From NCBI RefSeq assembly GCF_014243445.1, contig NZ_JACLQD010000001.1, positions 806,001 through 870,000 of the forward strand: a DNA stretch of 64,000 nt. Reading direction: 5' to 3'. Each line of letters opens with the position of its first letter. The stretch's first letter is position 1. The position numbers and the translations under genes are program-made. Source of the DNA: Paragemmobacter straminiformis (GTDB lineage: Bacteria > Pseudomonadota > Alphaproteobacteria > Rhodobacterales > Rhodobacteraceae). This document shows, piece after piece, positions 40,227 through 47,886 of the stretch. The notes under the pieces are model-generated. The model ran no database searches, was not told the origin of the DNA, and saw only the letters and a program-made list of their open reading frames with translations.

Positions 40227-40244
40227 TGTCACGCTAGCCTGACA
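40227..40244. promoter_or_regulatory. PpsR/CrtJ-like site TGT-N12-ACA between hemC and hemE
   Basis: TGTCACGCTAGCCTGACA fits the TGT-N12-ACA consensus of the photosynthesis repressor PpsR, with symmetry extended to TGTCA/TGACA. It starts 19 bp upstream of hemC and ends 59 bp upstream of hemE. Confidence 0.6.
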
Positions 40245-40303
40245 ACTCTTGACAAGCATCCGCACAACCCCGACCCATGTGGATGCAACAAAGGGGCAGA
40301 CGG

Positions 40304-41335
40304 ATGAGCGACAAGACGATCCTGAGGGCGCTGAAAGGCGAGGTTCTTCCCACGCCCCCGATCTGGATGATGCGGCAAGCGGGGCGCTACCTGCCCGAAT
40401 ACCGCGCCACGCGGGCGCAGGCGGGCGATTTCCTCTCGCTCTGCTACACCCCCGACCTTGCGGCCGAAGTGACCTTGCAGCCGATCCGCCGCTACGGCTT
40501 CGATGCGGCGATCCTTTTCGCCGACATCCTGCTGCTTCCGCAGGCGCTTGGCCCGAAACTCTGGTTCGAAACCGGCGAAGGCCCGCGGATGGAAACGACC
40601 ACCACGATGGCCGCCGTCAAGGCGCTCAAGTCCAAGGACCTGATCCACGAAACCCTCTCGCCCGTCTACGAAACCGTCCGCATCCTGTCGCGCGAACTGC
40701 CGCGCGAAACCACGCTGATCGGCTTTGCCGGCGCCCCCTGGACGGTTGCCACCTACATGATCGCGGGTCGCGGCTCGAAGGATCAGGGGGCCGCGCATGC
40801 CCTCAAATCCGCCGACCGCGAGACCTTCTCGGCCCTGATCGACGTCATCACCGAAGCCACGGTCGATTACCTGTCGGAACAGGTCAAGGCAGGGGCCGAG
40901 GTGGTCAAGCTGTTCGATTCATGGGCCGGTTCGCTGAAAGGCGCGGATTTCGAGGATTTCGCCGTCAAACCCACCGCCCGCATCATCGCCGCCCTGCGCG
41001 CCCGCCATCCCGGCCTGCCGATCATCGCCTTCCCGCGCGAGGCGGGTCAGGGCTACATCGGTTTCGCGCGGAAAACCGGTGCCGATTGCGTCGCACTCGA
41101 CAATTCGGTCACGCCGGAATGGGCGGCCGCCCATGTGCAGGTCTCGGGCTGCGTTCAGGGCAATCTCGCCCCCGAACATATGGTCACGGGCGGCGAGGCG
41201 CTGGTGCGCGAAACCCGCAAGGTGGTCGAAGCCTTCCGCAACGGGCCGCATATCTTCAACCTCGGCCACGGCATCACCCCCGATGCCGACCCCGAGAATG
41301 TCGCACTTATGGTGCAGACGGTGCGCAACGGCTGA
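40304..41335 (+). CDS. hemE: Uroporphyrinogen decarboxylase
   Basis: The protein has 343 residues. The N-terminal signature [17 protein letters not shown], the [14 protein letters not shown] block, [17 protein letters not shown] and [16 protein letters not shown] are canonical. It decarboxylates the four acetate side chains of uroporphyrinogen III. ATG 40304 follows a GGGGCAGACGG leader; the ATG at 40277 would add only nine atypical residues. Confidence 0.97.
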   Translation: MSDKTILRALKGEVLPTPPIWMMRQAGRYLPEYRATRAQAGDFLSLCYTPDLAAEVTLQPIRRYGFDAAILFADILLLPQALGPKLWFETGEGPRMETTTTMAAVKALKSKDLIHETLSPVYETVRILSRELPRETTLIGFAGAPWTVATYMIAGRGSKDQGAAHALKSADRETFSALIDVITEATVDYLSEQVKAGAEVVKLFDSWAGSLKGADFEDFAVKPTARIIAALRARHPGLPIIAFPREAGQGYIGFARKTGADCVALDNSVTPEWAAAHVQVSGCVQGNLAPEHMVTGGEALVRETRKVVEAFRNGPHIFNLGHGITPDADPENVALMVQTVRNG

Positions 41336-41388
41336 CAGACGGGGCGTTACAGACGGGCGACGCGCCTTGCAGCAGGGCCGCCGCCGCC

Positions 41389-42186
41389 TCAGACCAGCCC
41401 CAGTTCGGCATCGGTGGCGATGCGGTCGTATTTGTCGGTCGGCGGCATCGGGCGGTCGCGCCAGTGCGGCGCAAAGGTGAAGGATGATTTCATCCGCCCC
41501 GCCGGCAAGGCCCCGTTCCCCGCACCGGCGGCGTAATCGTAGTAGAGCTTGACGATCTCGTCATATTGCACCTGCTGCGCGGCCGGATGCGACAGGCAGG
41601 CCGCCTTCCACCGCGCGACGCGGGCAAAGGCGGGGTCGTCGGGCAAGGTAAAGCCTTCGTAATGGTCCAGAAACCAGAAGCGCATCATCAGCGGCGTATA
41701 GACGGCCTCGGCCCAGCCGAAACGGTCGAACAGAAAGGTTCCTTCGGGGTTGTAGAAGCGCAAACCTTCGTCAAGCCATGCGTATTGGTCCAGCAGCGCC
41801 TTGCGCCGTTCCTCGATCTTGGCGCGGTCGCGGTTCATCACCATGCCATAGCCCGCGTTGCCGAATGGCCCCTCGCGCGTGGTGAACAGCCGTTCGACCG
41901 CCCGCTCGTAAGGGTCCGTCCGCGCCACGGGCACCTCGGGGTAGCGCTCGTCGAAATAGGCCATCAGCACAAGGCTCTCTTTCAGGATGCGCCCCTGCTC
42001 GTCCTCAAGAACGGGCAGCGCCGTCGTGCCGCGGGTCTTTTCCAGCAACCATGCCTCGCGCGGCTTGGTGATGTCGACGACCTGAAACGTCACCGCGTCG
42101 CGCAGCCCCTTCAGCTCCAGCACGATCTCGACCCGCTGCGAAAAGGGGCAGACCGGAATATGGTAGATGATCGGTTTCGCGGGCAT
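41389..42186 (-). CDS. Glutathione S-transferase family protein
   Basis: The protein has 265 residues, longer than the usual 200-220. The thioredoxin-like N-terminal domain has IIYHIPVCPFSQRVEIVLELKG, with Cys-Pro-Phe-Ser in the active-site position, followed by TTALPVLEDEQGRILKESLVLMAYFDERYPE (the cis-Pro and the ES glutathione-binding pair). The helical C-terminal domain contains FDRFGWAEAVYTPLMMRFWFLDHYEG. The substrate is unknown. ATG 42186 starts the domain. It converges with hemE and is divergent from iolG. Confidence 0.87.
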   Translation of the reverse strand: MPAKPIIYHIPVCPFSQRVEIVLELKGLRDAVTFQVVDITKPREAWLLEKTRGTTALPVLEDEQGRILKESLVLMAYFDERYPEVPVARTDPYERAVERLFTTREGPFGNAGYGMVMNRDRAKIEERRKALLDQYAWLDEGLRFYNPEGTFLFDRFGWAEAVYTPLMMRFWFLDHYEGFTLPDDPAFARVARWKAACLSHPAAQQVQYDEIVKLYYDYAAGAGNGALPAGRMKSSFTFAPHWRDRPMPPTDKYDRIATDAELGLV

Positions 42187-42495
42187 GGCGGCCTCCATTT
42201 CACTCAGCGACATTAGGGTCGGCACGGTCCGGCGCGCAACCGCGCAGATGGTGCGGCATTTTGGAATTTTTCAGTTGAACTGCGCCAAACATGGAATATA
42301 AATTCCACAAGCAAGGCGCGCCCATGCCGCAGGGCGTCAGGCGGCAAGACGATTCGACGGCAAACAAAGGGCTTCGATGCCGACGGGGCACAAGACCCCC
42401 GCTGATGCATTTGACCCAAAGGCAAAGGGCGTCTATCGCGCGCAAGCCGCCCGCAGGAACACCGCCCCCAAGGGGCAGCAACGAAAGAGGATGAC
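42187..42495. other. 309-bp divergent spacer upstream of iolG
   Basis: This contains the GGAA-N6-TTCC palindrome (42293-42306) in an AT-rich patch (42260-42310). A short open frame from 42291 has no ribosome-binding site and is not believed. Confidence 0.6.
42293..42306. promoter_or_regulatory. IolR-like operator GGAA-N6-TTCC upstream of iolG
   Basis: GGAATATAAATTCC, with the flanking T and A making TGGAAT/ATTCCA, matches the GGAA-N6-TTCC consensus reported for the RpiR-type inositol regulator IolR of Sinorhizobium. It lies 189 bp upstream of the iolG start. No iolR gene is in the window. Confidence 0.55.
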
Positions 42496-43497
42496 ATGAC
42501 GATCAGGTTCGGACTTCTCGGCGCAGGCCGCATCGGCAAGGTGCATGCCAAGGCCATCACGGGCGATGCCAACGCCAAACTGGTGGCGGTGGCCGATGCC
42601 TTCCCCGCCGCGGCGCAGGCCATCGCAGACCAATACGGCTGCGACATCCGCAGCATCGATGCGATCCTTGCCGCCAAGGACATCGACGCCGTGGTGATCT
42701 GCACCCCCACCGACACCCACGCCGACCTGATCGAAGCCTTCGCCAAGGCCGGCAAGGCGATCTTCTGCGAAAAGCCCATCGACCTGTCGCTCGACCGCGT
42801 CAAAGCCTGCCTCAAGGTGGTGCGCGACACCAAAGCCATCCTGATGGTCGGCTTCAACCGCCGCTTCGATCCGCATTTCGTCGCCGTAAAGGGCGAAATC
42901 GCCAAGGGCAGCATCGGCGCCATCGAAATGGTCACCATCACCTCGCGCGATCCGGGCGCCCCGCCGCTCGACTATATCGCCCGCTCGGGCGGCATCTTCC
43001 GCGACATGACGATCCATGACTTCGACATGGCCCGCTTCCTTCTGGGCGAGGAAGTGGCCGAGGTTTCGGCACAAGCCTCGGTCCTCGTCGATCCGGCCAT
43101 CGGCAAGGCGGGCGATTACGACTCGGTCCAGGTCTTGCTGCGCACCGCCACCGGAAAGCTGGCCGTCATCTCGAACTCGCGCCGCGCCACCTATGGTTAC
43201 GACCAGCGGATCGAGGTCCACGGCTCCAAAGGTGCCGTCTCGGCCGAAAACCAGCGCCCCGTCTCGATCGAGGTGGCATCGGCCACGGGCTACACCCGCC
43301 CGCCGCTGCACGACTTCTTCATGACCCGCTACACCGAGGCTTATGCCGCCGAAATCGCGACCTTCATCGCCGCCATCGCGGGCAAGGCTCCCGCCTCCCC
43401 CTCGGGCGAGGACGGGATGCTCGGCCTTGCACTGGCCGAAGCCGCGCTGAAATCGGTCAAAGAGGGCCGGACGGTCAAGGTTTCCGAAATCCTCTGA
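42496..43497 (+). CDS. iolG: myo-Inositol 2-dehydrogenase (Gfo/Idh/MocA family)
   Basis: The protein has 333 residues. RFGLLGAGRIGKVHAKAIT, the block AIFCEKPIDLSLDRVKACL, MVGFNRRFDPHF and GIFRDMTIHDFDMARFLLGEE (the GG...D..HD motif) are the pattern of IolG proteins. It oxidises myo-inositol to scyllo-inosose with NAD. A GAAAGAGGATGAC Shine-Dalgarno precedes ATG 42496. No other iol genes accompany it here; the rest of the pathway must be elsewhere. Confidence 0.88.
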   Translation: MTIRFGLLGAGRIGKVHAKAITGDANAKLVAVADAFPAAAQAIADQYGCDIRSIDAILAAKDIDAVVICTPTDTHADLIEAFAKAGKAIFCEKPIDLSLDRVKACLKVVRDTKAILMVGFNRRFDPHFVAVKGEIAKGSIGAIEMVTITSRDPGAPPLDYIARSGGIFRDMTIHDFDMARFLLGEEVAEVSAQASVLVDPAIGKAGDYDSVQVLLRTATGKLAVISNSRRATYGYDQRIEVHGSKGAVSAENQRPVSIEVASATGYTRPPLHDFFMTRYTEAYAAEIATFIAAIAGKAPASPSGEDGMLGLALAEAALKSVKEGRTVKVSEIL

Positions 43498-43655
43498 TCC
43501 CGCGCGACCCGACAGCCTTGCTCCCCGAACGCCGTGCAGCCCCGCTGTGCGGCGTTTCGCTTTGGCAACCACCCCCGCCGCCCCGCCCCACAGGGCGCAA
43601 GGCGGGCAAGTCAGGCGCGCGCCTTGCGGCGTTCCACCCTGCACGGCGGTTTCAC

Positions 43656-43671
43656 CTTTGCCCAAATACTC
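43656..43671. repeat. Dispersed CAAATACTC repeat, copy near clpS
   Basis: CTTTGCCCAAATACTC in the iolG-clpS convergent spacer. Confidence 0.8.
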
Positions 43672-43717
43672 ATGCCACGGCCCCGCCCCGCGCATCGCCG
43701 CAAGACGGCCACCCCGG

Positions 43718-43781
43718 ATTTCCGGCGAAAATTCCCGCCCCCACGCCCGAAAGCGGCGCCCGATTTTTCGCAGAAAAATCG
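43718..43781. repeat. Pair of palindromes of the CTGCG family
   Basis: An imperfect GGATTTCC...AAAATTCC dyad (43718-43737) is followed by CGATTTTT-CGCAG-AAAAATCG (43761-43781, 8-bp arms). The second has the core in the opposite orientation to the copy at 28414. Confidence 0.65.
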
Positions 43782-43836
43782 CGGTCGGCCAAAAGGAAAG
43801 GCGCCTGTCAGGACAAGGGCGAAACCGGCGCGCCGG

Positions 43837-44235
43837 TTACTCCTCTTTCTCCATCGTGCATTGCAACGGGTGCTGGTGGCGGCGGGCGAAATCCATCACT
43901 TGCGCCACCTTGGTTTCCGCCACCTCGAACGAGAACACGCCCACCACGGCCAGACCCTTCTTGTGCACGGTCAGCATGATGTCGAAGGCCTGCGCATGGC
44001 TCATGCCGAAGAACCGCTCCAGCACATGCACCACGAATTCCATCGGCGTGTAATCGTCGTTCAGCAGCATCACCTTGTACATCGGCGGGCGCTGCGTCTT
44101 AGACTTGGTCTTGGTCAGAACCGAGGCATCGTTGCCAGGCCCTCCCGGACCTGCGGGGGTGCTTGCCATGTGGAACGGGGTCAAGGTCACGGCAAGCAGG
44201 CTCCGTCGCTGGCTGAGAGAGTCGGGATTTTCCAT
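43837..44235 (-). CDS. clpS: ATP-dependent Clp protease adaptor ClpS
   Basis: The protein has 132 residues from ATG 44235, or 110 from ATG 44169. The conserved core is complete: [25 protein letters not shown], then the helix with [24 protein letters not shown] and the end [11 protein letters not shown]. The Asn-Asp-Asp and His residues of the N-degron pocket are present. ClpS hands N-end-rule substrates to ClpA. GGAGGGGCA stands immediately before 44235 and no Shine-Dalgarno precedes 44169, so I choose the longer form although 110 residues is the more usual length. clpA is not next to it. Confidence 0.92.
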   Translation of the reverse strand: MENPDSLSQRRSLLAVTLTPFHMASTPAGPGGPGNDASVLTKTKSKTQRPPMYKVMLLNDDYTPMEFVVHVLERFFGMSHAQAFDIMLTVHKKGLAVVGVFSFEVAETKVAQVMDFARRHQHPLQCTMEKEE

Positions 44236-44370
44236 TGCCCCTCCAATATAGCCCAAAAGCCGCCTGCGAAAAGGGGTTCGCGCAAATGCCGCCTTTTCCC
44301 CGCCGTCCGGCCCCATCCGCCGCTTGCACCCTCGCCGCCCGCGCGGCACAAGTCGGTGGCACAGCCCCGG

Positions 44371-45087
44371 ATGGCCCCCATGATCACGACCATCGGCTTC
44401 GACGCCGACGACACGCTCTGGCAGAACGAGGCCTTCTTCCGCCTCACGCAGGACCGTTTCACCAGCCTTCTGGCCGACTATGCCGAAACCTCGCATCTGC
44501 ATGACCGCCTTCTGGCGGCCGAGCGTCGCAACCTTGGCCATTACGGCTTCGGGGTAAAGGGCTTCACCCTGTCGATGATCGAGACCGCCATCGAGGTGAC
44601 CGAAGCGCGCGTTCCCGCATCGGTGATCGCCGAGCTGATCGCCGCAGGGCGCGAGATGCTGGCCCACCCGATCGAGCTTCTGCCCCACGCCGCCGAGGCC
44701 GTGGCCGAACTCGCCCGCGACCACCGCGTGATCCTGATCACCAAGGGCGATCTGCTGGATCAGGAACGCAAACTCGCGCAATCCGGCCTTGGCGATCTGT
44801 TCCACGCGGTCGAGATCGTCTCGGACAAGACCGCCCGCGCCTACGAGACGATCTTCTCGCGCCACGGCGACGGGGCCTGCCGCGCGCTGATGGTCGGCAA
44901 CTCGCTGAAATCCGATGTGATCCCGGTTCTCGACGCGGGCGGATGGGGCGCGCATGTGCCGCACGGGCTGACATGGGCGCTCGAACATGCCGAAGCCCCC
45001 GCCCACCATCCCCGCTTTCTGACCCTGTCTGACCTGTCGGAATTGGCCGATAAGGTAGAATTGATCAAAGCCACCCACAACATCTAG
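44371..45087 (+). CDS. HAD-family hydrolase
   Basis: The protein has 238 residues. Motif [17 protein letters not shown] carries the nucleophile Asp in DADDT, motif II is VILITKGD, the Lys of motif III follows in [12 protein letters not shown], and motif IV is [20 protein letters not shown]. The helical cap lies at about 20-110. It is a phosphatase of the YjjG-like class with unknown substrate. ATG 44371 or 44380 is possible. It is divergent from clpS by about 135 bp. Confidence 0.85.
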   Translation: MAPMITTIGFDADDTLWQNEAFFRLTQDRFTSLLADYAETSHLHDRLLAAERRNLGHYGFGVKGFTLSMIETAIEVTEARVPASVIAELIAAGREMLAHPIELLPHAAEAVAELARDHRVILITKGDLLDQERKLAQSGLGDLFHAVEIVSDKTARAYETIFSRHGDGACRALMVGNSLKSDVIPVLDAGGWGAHVPHGLTWALEHAEAPAHHPRFLTLSDLSELADKVELIKATHNI

Positions 45088-45260
45088 CGCCAGCGCCGCT
45101 GCGCGGGGTTTCGCCGCCCCCCATACCAATGCATGCAGATTCCCGCCAAACCCTTTGAAACTAGGGGGTTTTCCCGATCACTACCCTGTGTTACCCTCTG
45201 CCCGAGGCAAATTTGGACCCCACCAAAAACCGGGGCCGCGGCAGACAAGGGACAGGCGAA

Positions 45261-46943
45261 GTGACATCGCGTTCTGGGCAACTCGCCCGCATGCTTTCAT
45301 TCTGGGCCGTCATGGCGCTGGCCTTTCTGCTGGCCCCGACCGGGGTTTTCGCAGCCCCCCATGCGTCCATCGTGATCGATGCGCGCTCGGGCGAAGTGCT
45401 GCATGAGGAAAACGCCGACGCCCGCCTGCACCCCGCCTCGCTGACCAAGATGATGACGCTTTACATCACCTTTCAGGAACTCGAACGCGGCTCCATCTCG
45501 CTCGACAGCATGGTGACGGTCACAAAACACGCCGCCTCGCAGCCGCCCTCGCGTCTGGGCCTGAAGCCGGGGCAAAAGATCGCCGTGCGCTACCTGATCC
45601 GCGCCGCCGCGATCAAATCGGCCAACGATGCCGCCGCAGCGCTCGGCGATTTCATCGGCGGCAATCAGGACGATTTCGCCCGCCGCATGACCCGCACCGC
45701 CAAGGCGCTGGGCATGACGAACACCACCTTCAAGAACGCCAACGGCCTGACCGCACCGGGCCACCTGTCCTCGGCCCGTGACATGACCACGCTGGGGCGC
45801 CATCTGTTCTATGATTTCCCCCAGTATTACAACATCTTCTCGCGCCGCTCCTCGGATGCGGGCGTGGCCACTGTCAATTCGACCAACCGCCGCTTCCTCG
45901 ATGCCTACAAGGGTGCCGACGGCATCAAGACGGGCTACACCGTCGCTGCGGGCTTCAACCTCACCGCCTCGGCCGAACGCGACGGCAAGCGGCTGATCGC
46001 CACGATCTTCGGCGCGACCTCGACCGCGAACCGTAACGCCGAGATGACCAAGTTGCTGAACAAGGCCTTCGAGAAGGCCCGCAAGAACGCACCTTTCAAC
46101 CCGCCCGAAGCCCCGGCTGCGACCGATGCGCTGGTGGCGCAGGCCGACACCGCCCTGCCCGAAGTCGAAGACGGCGCGGGCAAGACCCTGCGCGTCGCCA
46201 CCGGCATGGACAGCTCTCCCCGCCCGCTCGCCCGTCCGGCGGCGCTGGCCCCCGAAACCGTCACCGCCGCCGCCGAAGCCGTCGACGCTATGCAGGACGG
46301 CATCCTTGGCGCGCTGGCCGAAGCGACGGGCGGCGAAGAGGTGATCGAAAGCCAGGCGACCGAACTTGCCGATGCCGCCGTGCCCGCCGCCACCCTTGCG
46401 GTGGATGATGTCGAACGCGCCTCGGCCAGTGCCGAAACCGCCCTTCCGGCCGAGGGACTTCCCAGCGAAGAGGCCCTTGCCGAGGCCGTGGCCAACCTGC
46501 CCGCCGATGCCCTGCCCCCTGATGCCCTGCCCGCCGATCCGGCAGCCGCAACCGCAACCGCCGCAGCCGACGCCCAGCCTCTGCCGTTCCAGATCGCCTC
46601 TGCCGCCGCCGTCGCCCCGCCCAAGCGCAAATCGCCCATCTATGACGATGCCGCCACCGGCCCCGATCCCGCCGAAGCGCCCGAAGTCGTGTCCTTCTCC
46701 ACCTCGGGCGACCGGCATTGGGGCATCACCGTGGGGCGCTACGGATCAAGCTACGAGGCCGAGAAAGCCCTGCTCAAGATGCAGCTTGTCGAAAGTGCCA
46801 CGCTCAGCACCTCGCGGCCCAAGGTCATGCAGAAATCCGGCGGGTTCGAGGCGACTTTCGTCGGTCTGACGCAGGATCAGGCCGATCTGGCCTGCCGCCG
46901 CCTGCAAGCGCGCTCGGTCACCTGCTTTACCATCGGCGAATGA
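45261..46943 (+). CDS. D-alanyl-D-alanine carboxypeptidase (S11) with C-terminal SPOR domain
   Basis: The protein has 560 residues from GTG 45261. The signal peptide is SGQLARMLSFWAVMALAFLL to VFA. The S11 triad follows: SLTKMM (Ser-Lys), SANDAAAAL and KTGYT. A long Ala/Pro/Glu-rich linker (about 290-460) leads to a SPOR domain at the end (HWGITVGRYGSSYEAEKALLKMQ to ARSVTCFTIGE), which binds denuded septal peptidoglycan. It trims pentapeptides in the periplasm, probably at the division site. GTG 45261 is preferred over TTG 45213 and ATG 45291 because it gives a basic n-region and has AGG upstream. The next gene overlaps by 4 bp (ATGA). Confidence 0.9.
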   Translation: MTSRSGQLARMLSFWAVMALAFLLAPTGVFAAPHASIVIDARSGEVLHEENADARLHPASLTKMMTLYITFQELERGSISLDSMVTVTKHAASQPPSRLGLKPGQKIAVRYLIRAAAIKSANDAAAALGDFIGGNQDDFARRMTRTAKALGMTNTTFKNANGLTAPGHLSSARDMTTLGRHLFYDFPQYYNIFSRRSSDAGVATVNSTNRRFLDAYKGADGIKTGYTVAAGFNLTASAERDGKRLIATIFGATSTANRNAEMTKLLNKAFEKARKNAPFNPPEAPAATDALVAQADTALPEVEDGAGKTLRVATGMDSSPRPLARPAALAPETVTAAAEAVDAMQDGILGALAEATGGEEVIESQATELADAAVPAATLAVDDVERASASAETALPAEGLPSEEALAEAVANLPADALPPDALPADPAAATATAAADAQPLPFQIASAAAVAPPKRKSPIYDDAATGPDPAEAPEVVSFSTSGDRHWGITVGRYGSSYEAEKALLKMQLVESATLSTSRPKVMQKSGGFEATFVGLTQDQADLACRRLQARSVTCFTIGE

Positions 46944-47611
46944 CGGTTCCTGCTGCACCCGTCCCCGTCACCCTGCCCGTCTACGGCAGCGCCGTGCGTT
47001 TTCCCGTGCGCCGCATCTTCTGCGTCGGGCGCAACTATGCCGAACACAGCCTCGAGATGGGCGGCGATCCGACCCGCGAGGCGCCCTTCTTCTTCACCAA
47101 ACCCGCCGATGCCGTGGTGGAATCGGGTGCCACCATCCCCTACCCGCCCCTGACGGCCGACCTGCACCACGAGGCAGAGCTTGTCGTCGCCATCGGCACG
47201 GGCGGGGCTGATATTCCGCTGGCCGATGCTCCGGCCCATATCTGGGGCCACGCCGCCGGAAACGACCTGACGCGCCGCGACCTGCAGGCCGGGGCAAAGG
47301 CCGCCCGCCGCCCGTGGGACATGGCCAAGGGCTTCGACAATTCCGCCGTGATCGGCCTTTTGCATCGCGGCCCGCTTGCCGATGGCGCGATCACCTGCAC
47401 CGTCGACGGGCGGGTGACGCAATCGGCGCGCCTTTCGGACATGATCTGGTCGGTGCCCGAAATCATCGCCCATCTTTCAACATACGTGACGTTGCGGCCG
47501 GGCGACCTGATCTTCACCGGCACCCCCGCAGGGGTAGGCCCCATCGCACGGGGCCAGACCTGCACGGTCGCCATCGACGGGCTGTCCCCTGCCACCGTCA
47601 CGCTGCGCTGA
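46940..47611 (+). CDS. Fumarylacetoacetate hydrolase (FAH) family protein
   Basis: The protein has 223 residues. The short FAH form shows RRIFCVGRNYAEHSLEMG, the metal-site glutamates in LHHEAELVVAIG, GHAAGNDLTRRDLQ and the end LIFTGTPAGVGPI. Members act as acylpyruvase, oxaloacetate decarboxylase or hydrolase on 2,4-diketones. Coupling to the carboxypeptidase gene by ATGA overlap has no obvious metabolic meaning. A four-palindrome cluster follows the stop. Confidence 0.88.
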   Translation: MTVPAAPVPVTLPVYGSAVRFPVRRIFCVGRNYAEHSLEMGGDPTREAPFFFTKPADAVVESGATIPYPPLTADLHHEAELVVAIGTGGADIPLADAPAHIWGHAAGNDLTRRDLQAGAKAARRPWDMAKGFDNSAVIGLLHRGPLADGAITCTVDGRVTQSARLSDMIWSVPEIIAHLSTYVTLRPGDLIFTGTPAGVGPIARGQTCTVAIDGLSPATVTLR

Positions 47612-47613
47612 AG

Positions 47614-47725
47614 CGATTTCTGACGCAGAAATCGCGGCGGAGTTTGACGCAAACTCCGCTCACCCGCCGTCACGCCCCCGATTTCTGCGTGCAGAAATCG
47701 CCGCGAAATCTGCGCCAGATTTCGC
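47614..47725. repeat. Cluster of four palindromes between convergent genes
   Basis: In order: a 21-bp palindrome around GATTTCTGACGCAGAAATC (47614-47634), one around GGAGTTTGACGCAAACTCC (47638-47658), a 22-bp one around GATTTCTGCGTGCAGAAATC (47679-47700) and a 23-bp one with arms GCGAAATCTG and CAGATTTCGC (47703-47725). They fill the gap between the FAH stop and the ccoS stop, matching the layout at 32380-32504. Confidence 0.88.
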
Positions 47726-47883
47726 TACCGCTTTGGTCTGTCATCGTAATCCTTGGTCAGGATCCGGTTCGCATCGCCCTCGGGGTCGTCGAACTGCTTG
47801 GTCTTCATCGCCCAGAAGAACGCCGCCAGCCCGATGCCGCCCAGAAACAGCGACACGGGAATCAGGAATGCCAGTATGTCCAT
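47725..47883 (-). CDS. ccoS: Cytochrome cbb3 oxidase maturation protein CcoS
   Basis: This 52-residue protein reads MDILAFLIPVSLFLGGIGLA, then AFFWAMKTKQFDDPEGDANRI with the conserved QFDDPEGDA block, and ends ILTKDYDDRPKR. It has one membrane helix. CcoS is needed for cofactor insertion in the cbb3 oxidase. It begins 3 bp after the ccoI stop on the minus strand. Confidence 0.93.
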   Translation of the reverse strand: MDILAFLIPVSLFLGGIGLAAFFWAMKTKQFDDPEGDANRILTKDYDDRPKR

Positions 47884-47886
47884 GCC

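Larger units (their letters stand above)
43498..43836. other. 339-bp convergent spacer between iolG and clpS
   Basis: No gene. It holds a dispersed CAAATACTC repeat (43656-43671) and two CTGCG-type palindromes (43718-43781). Confidence 0.7.

Noticed and set aside
42291-42494. 67-codon open frame upstream of iolG
   Set aside because: It begins inside the GGAA-N6-TTCC palindrome, has no Shine-Dalgarno and no conserved features; it is better read as promoter region.
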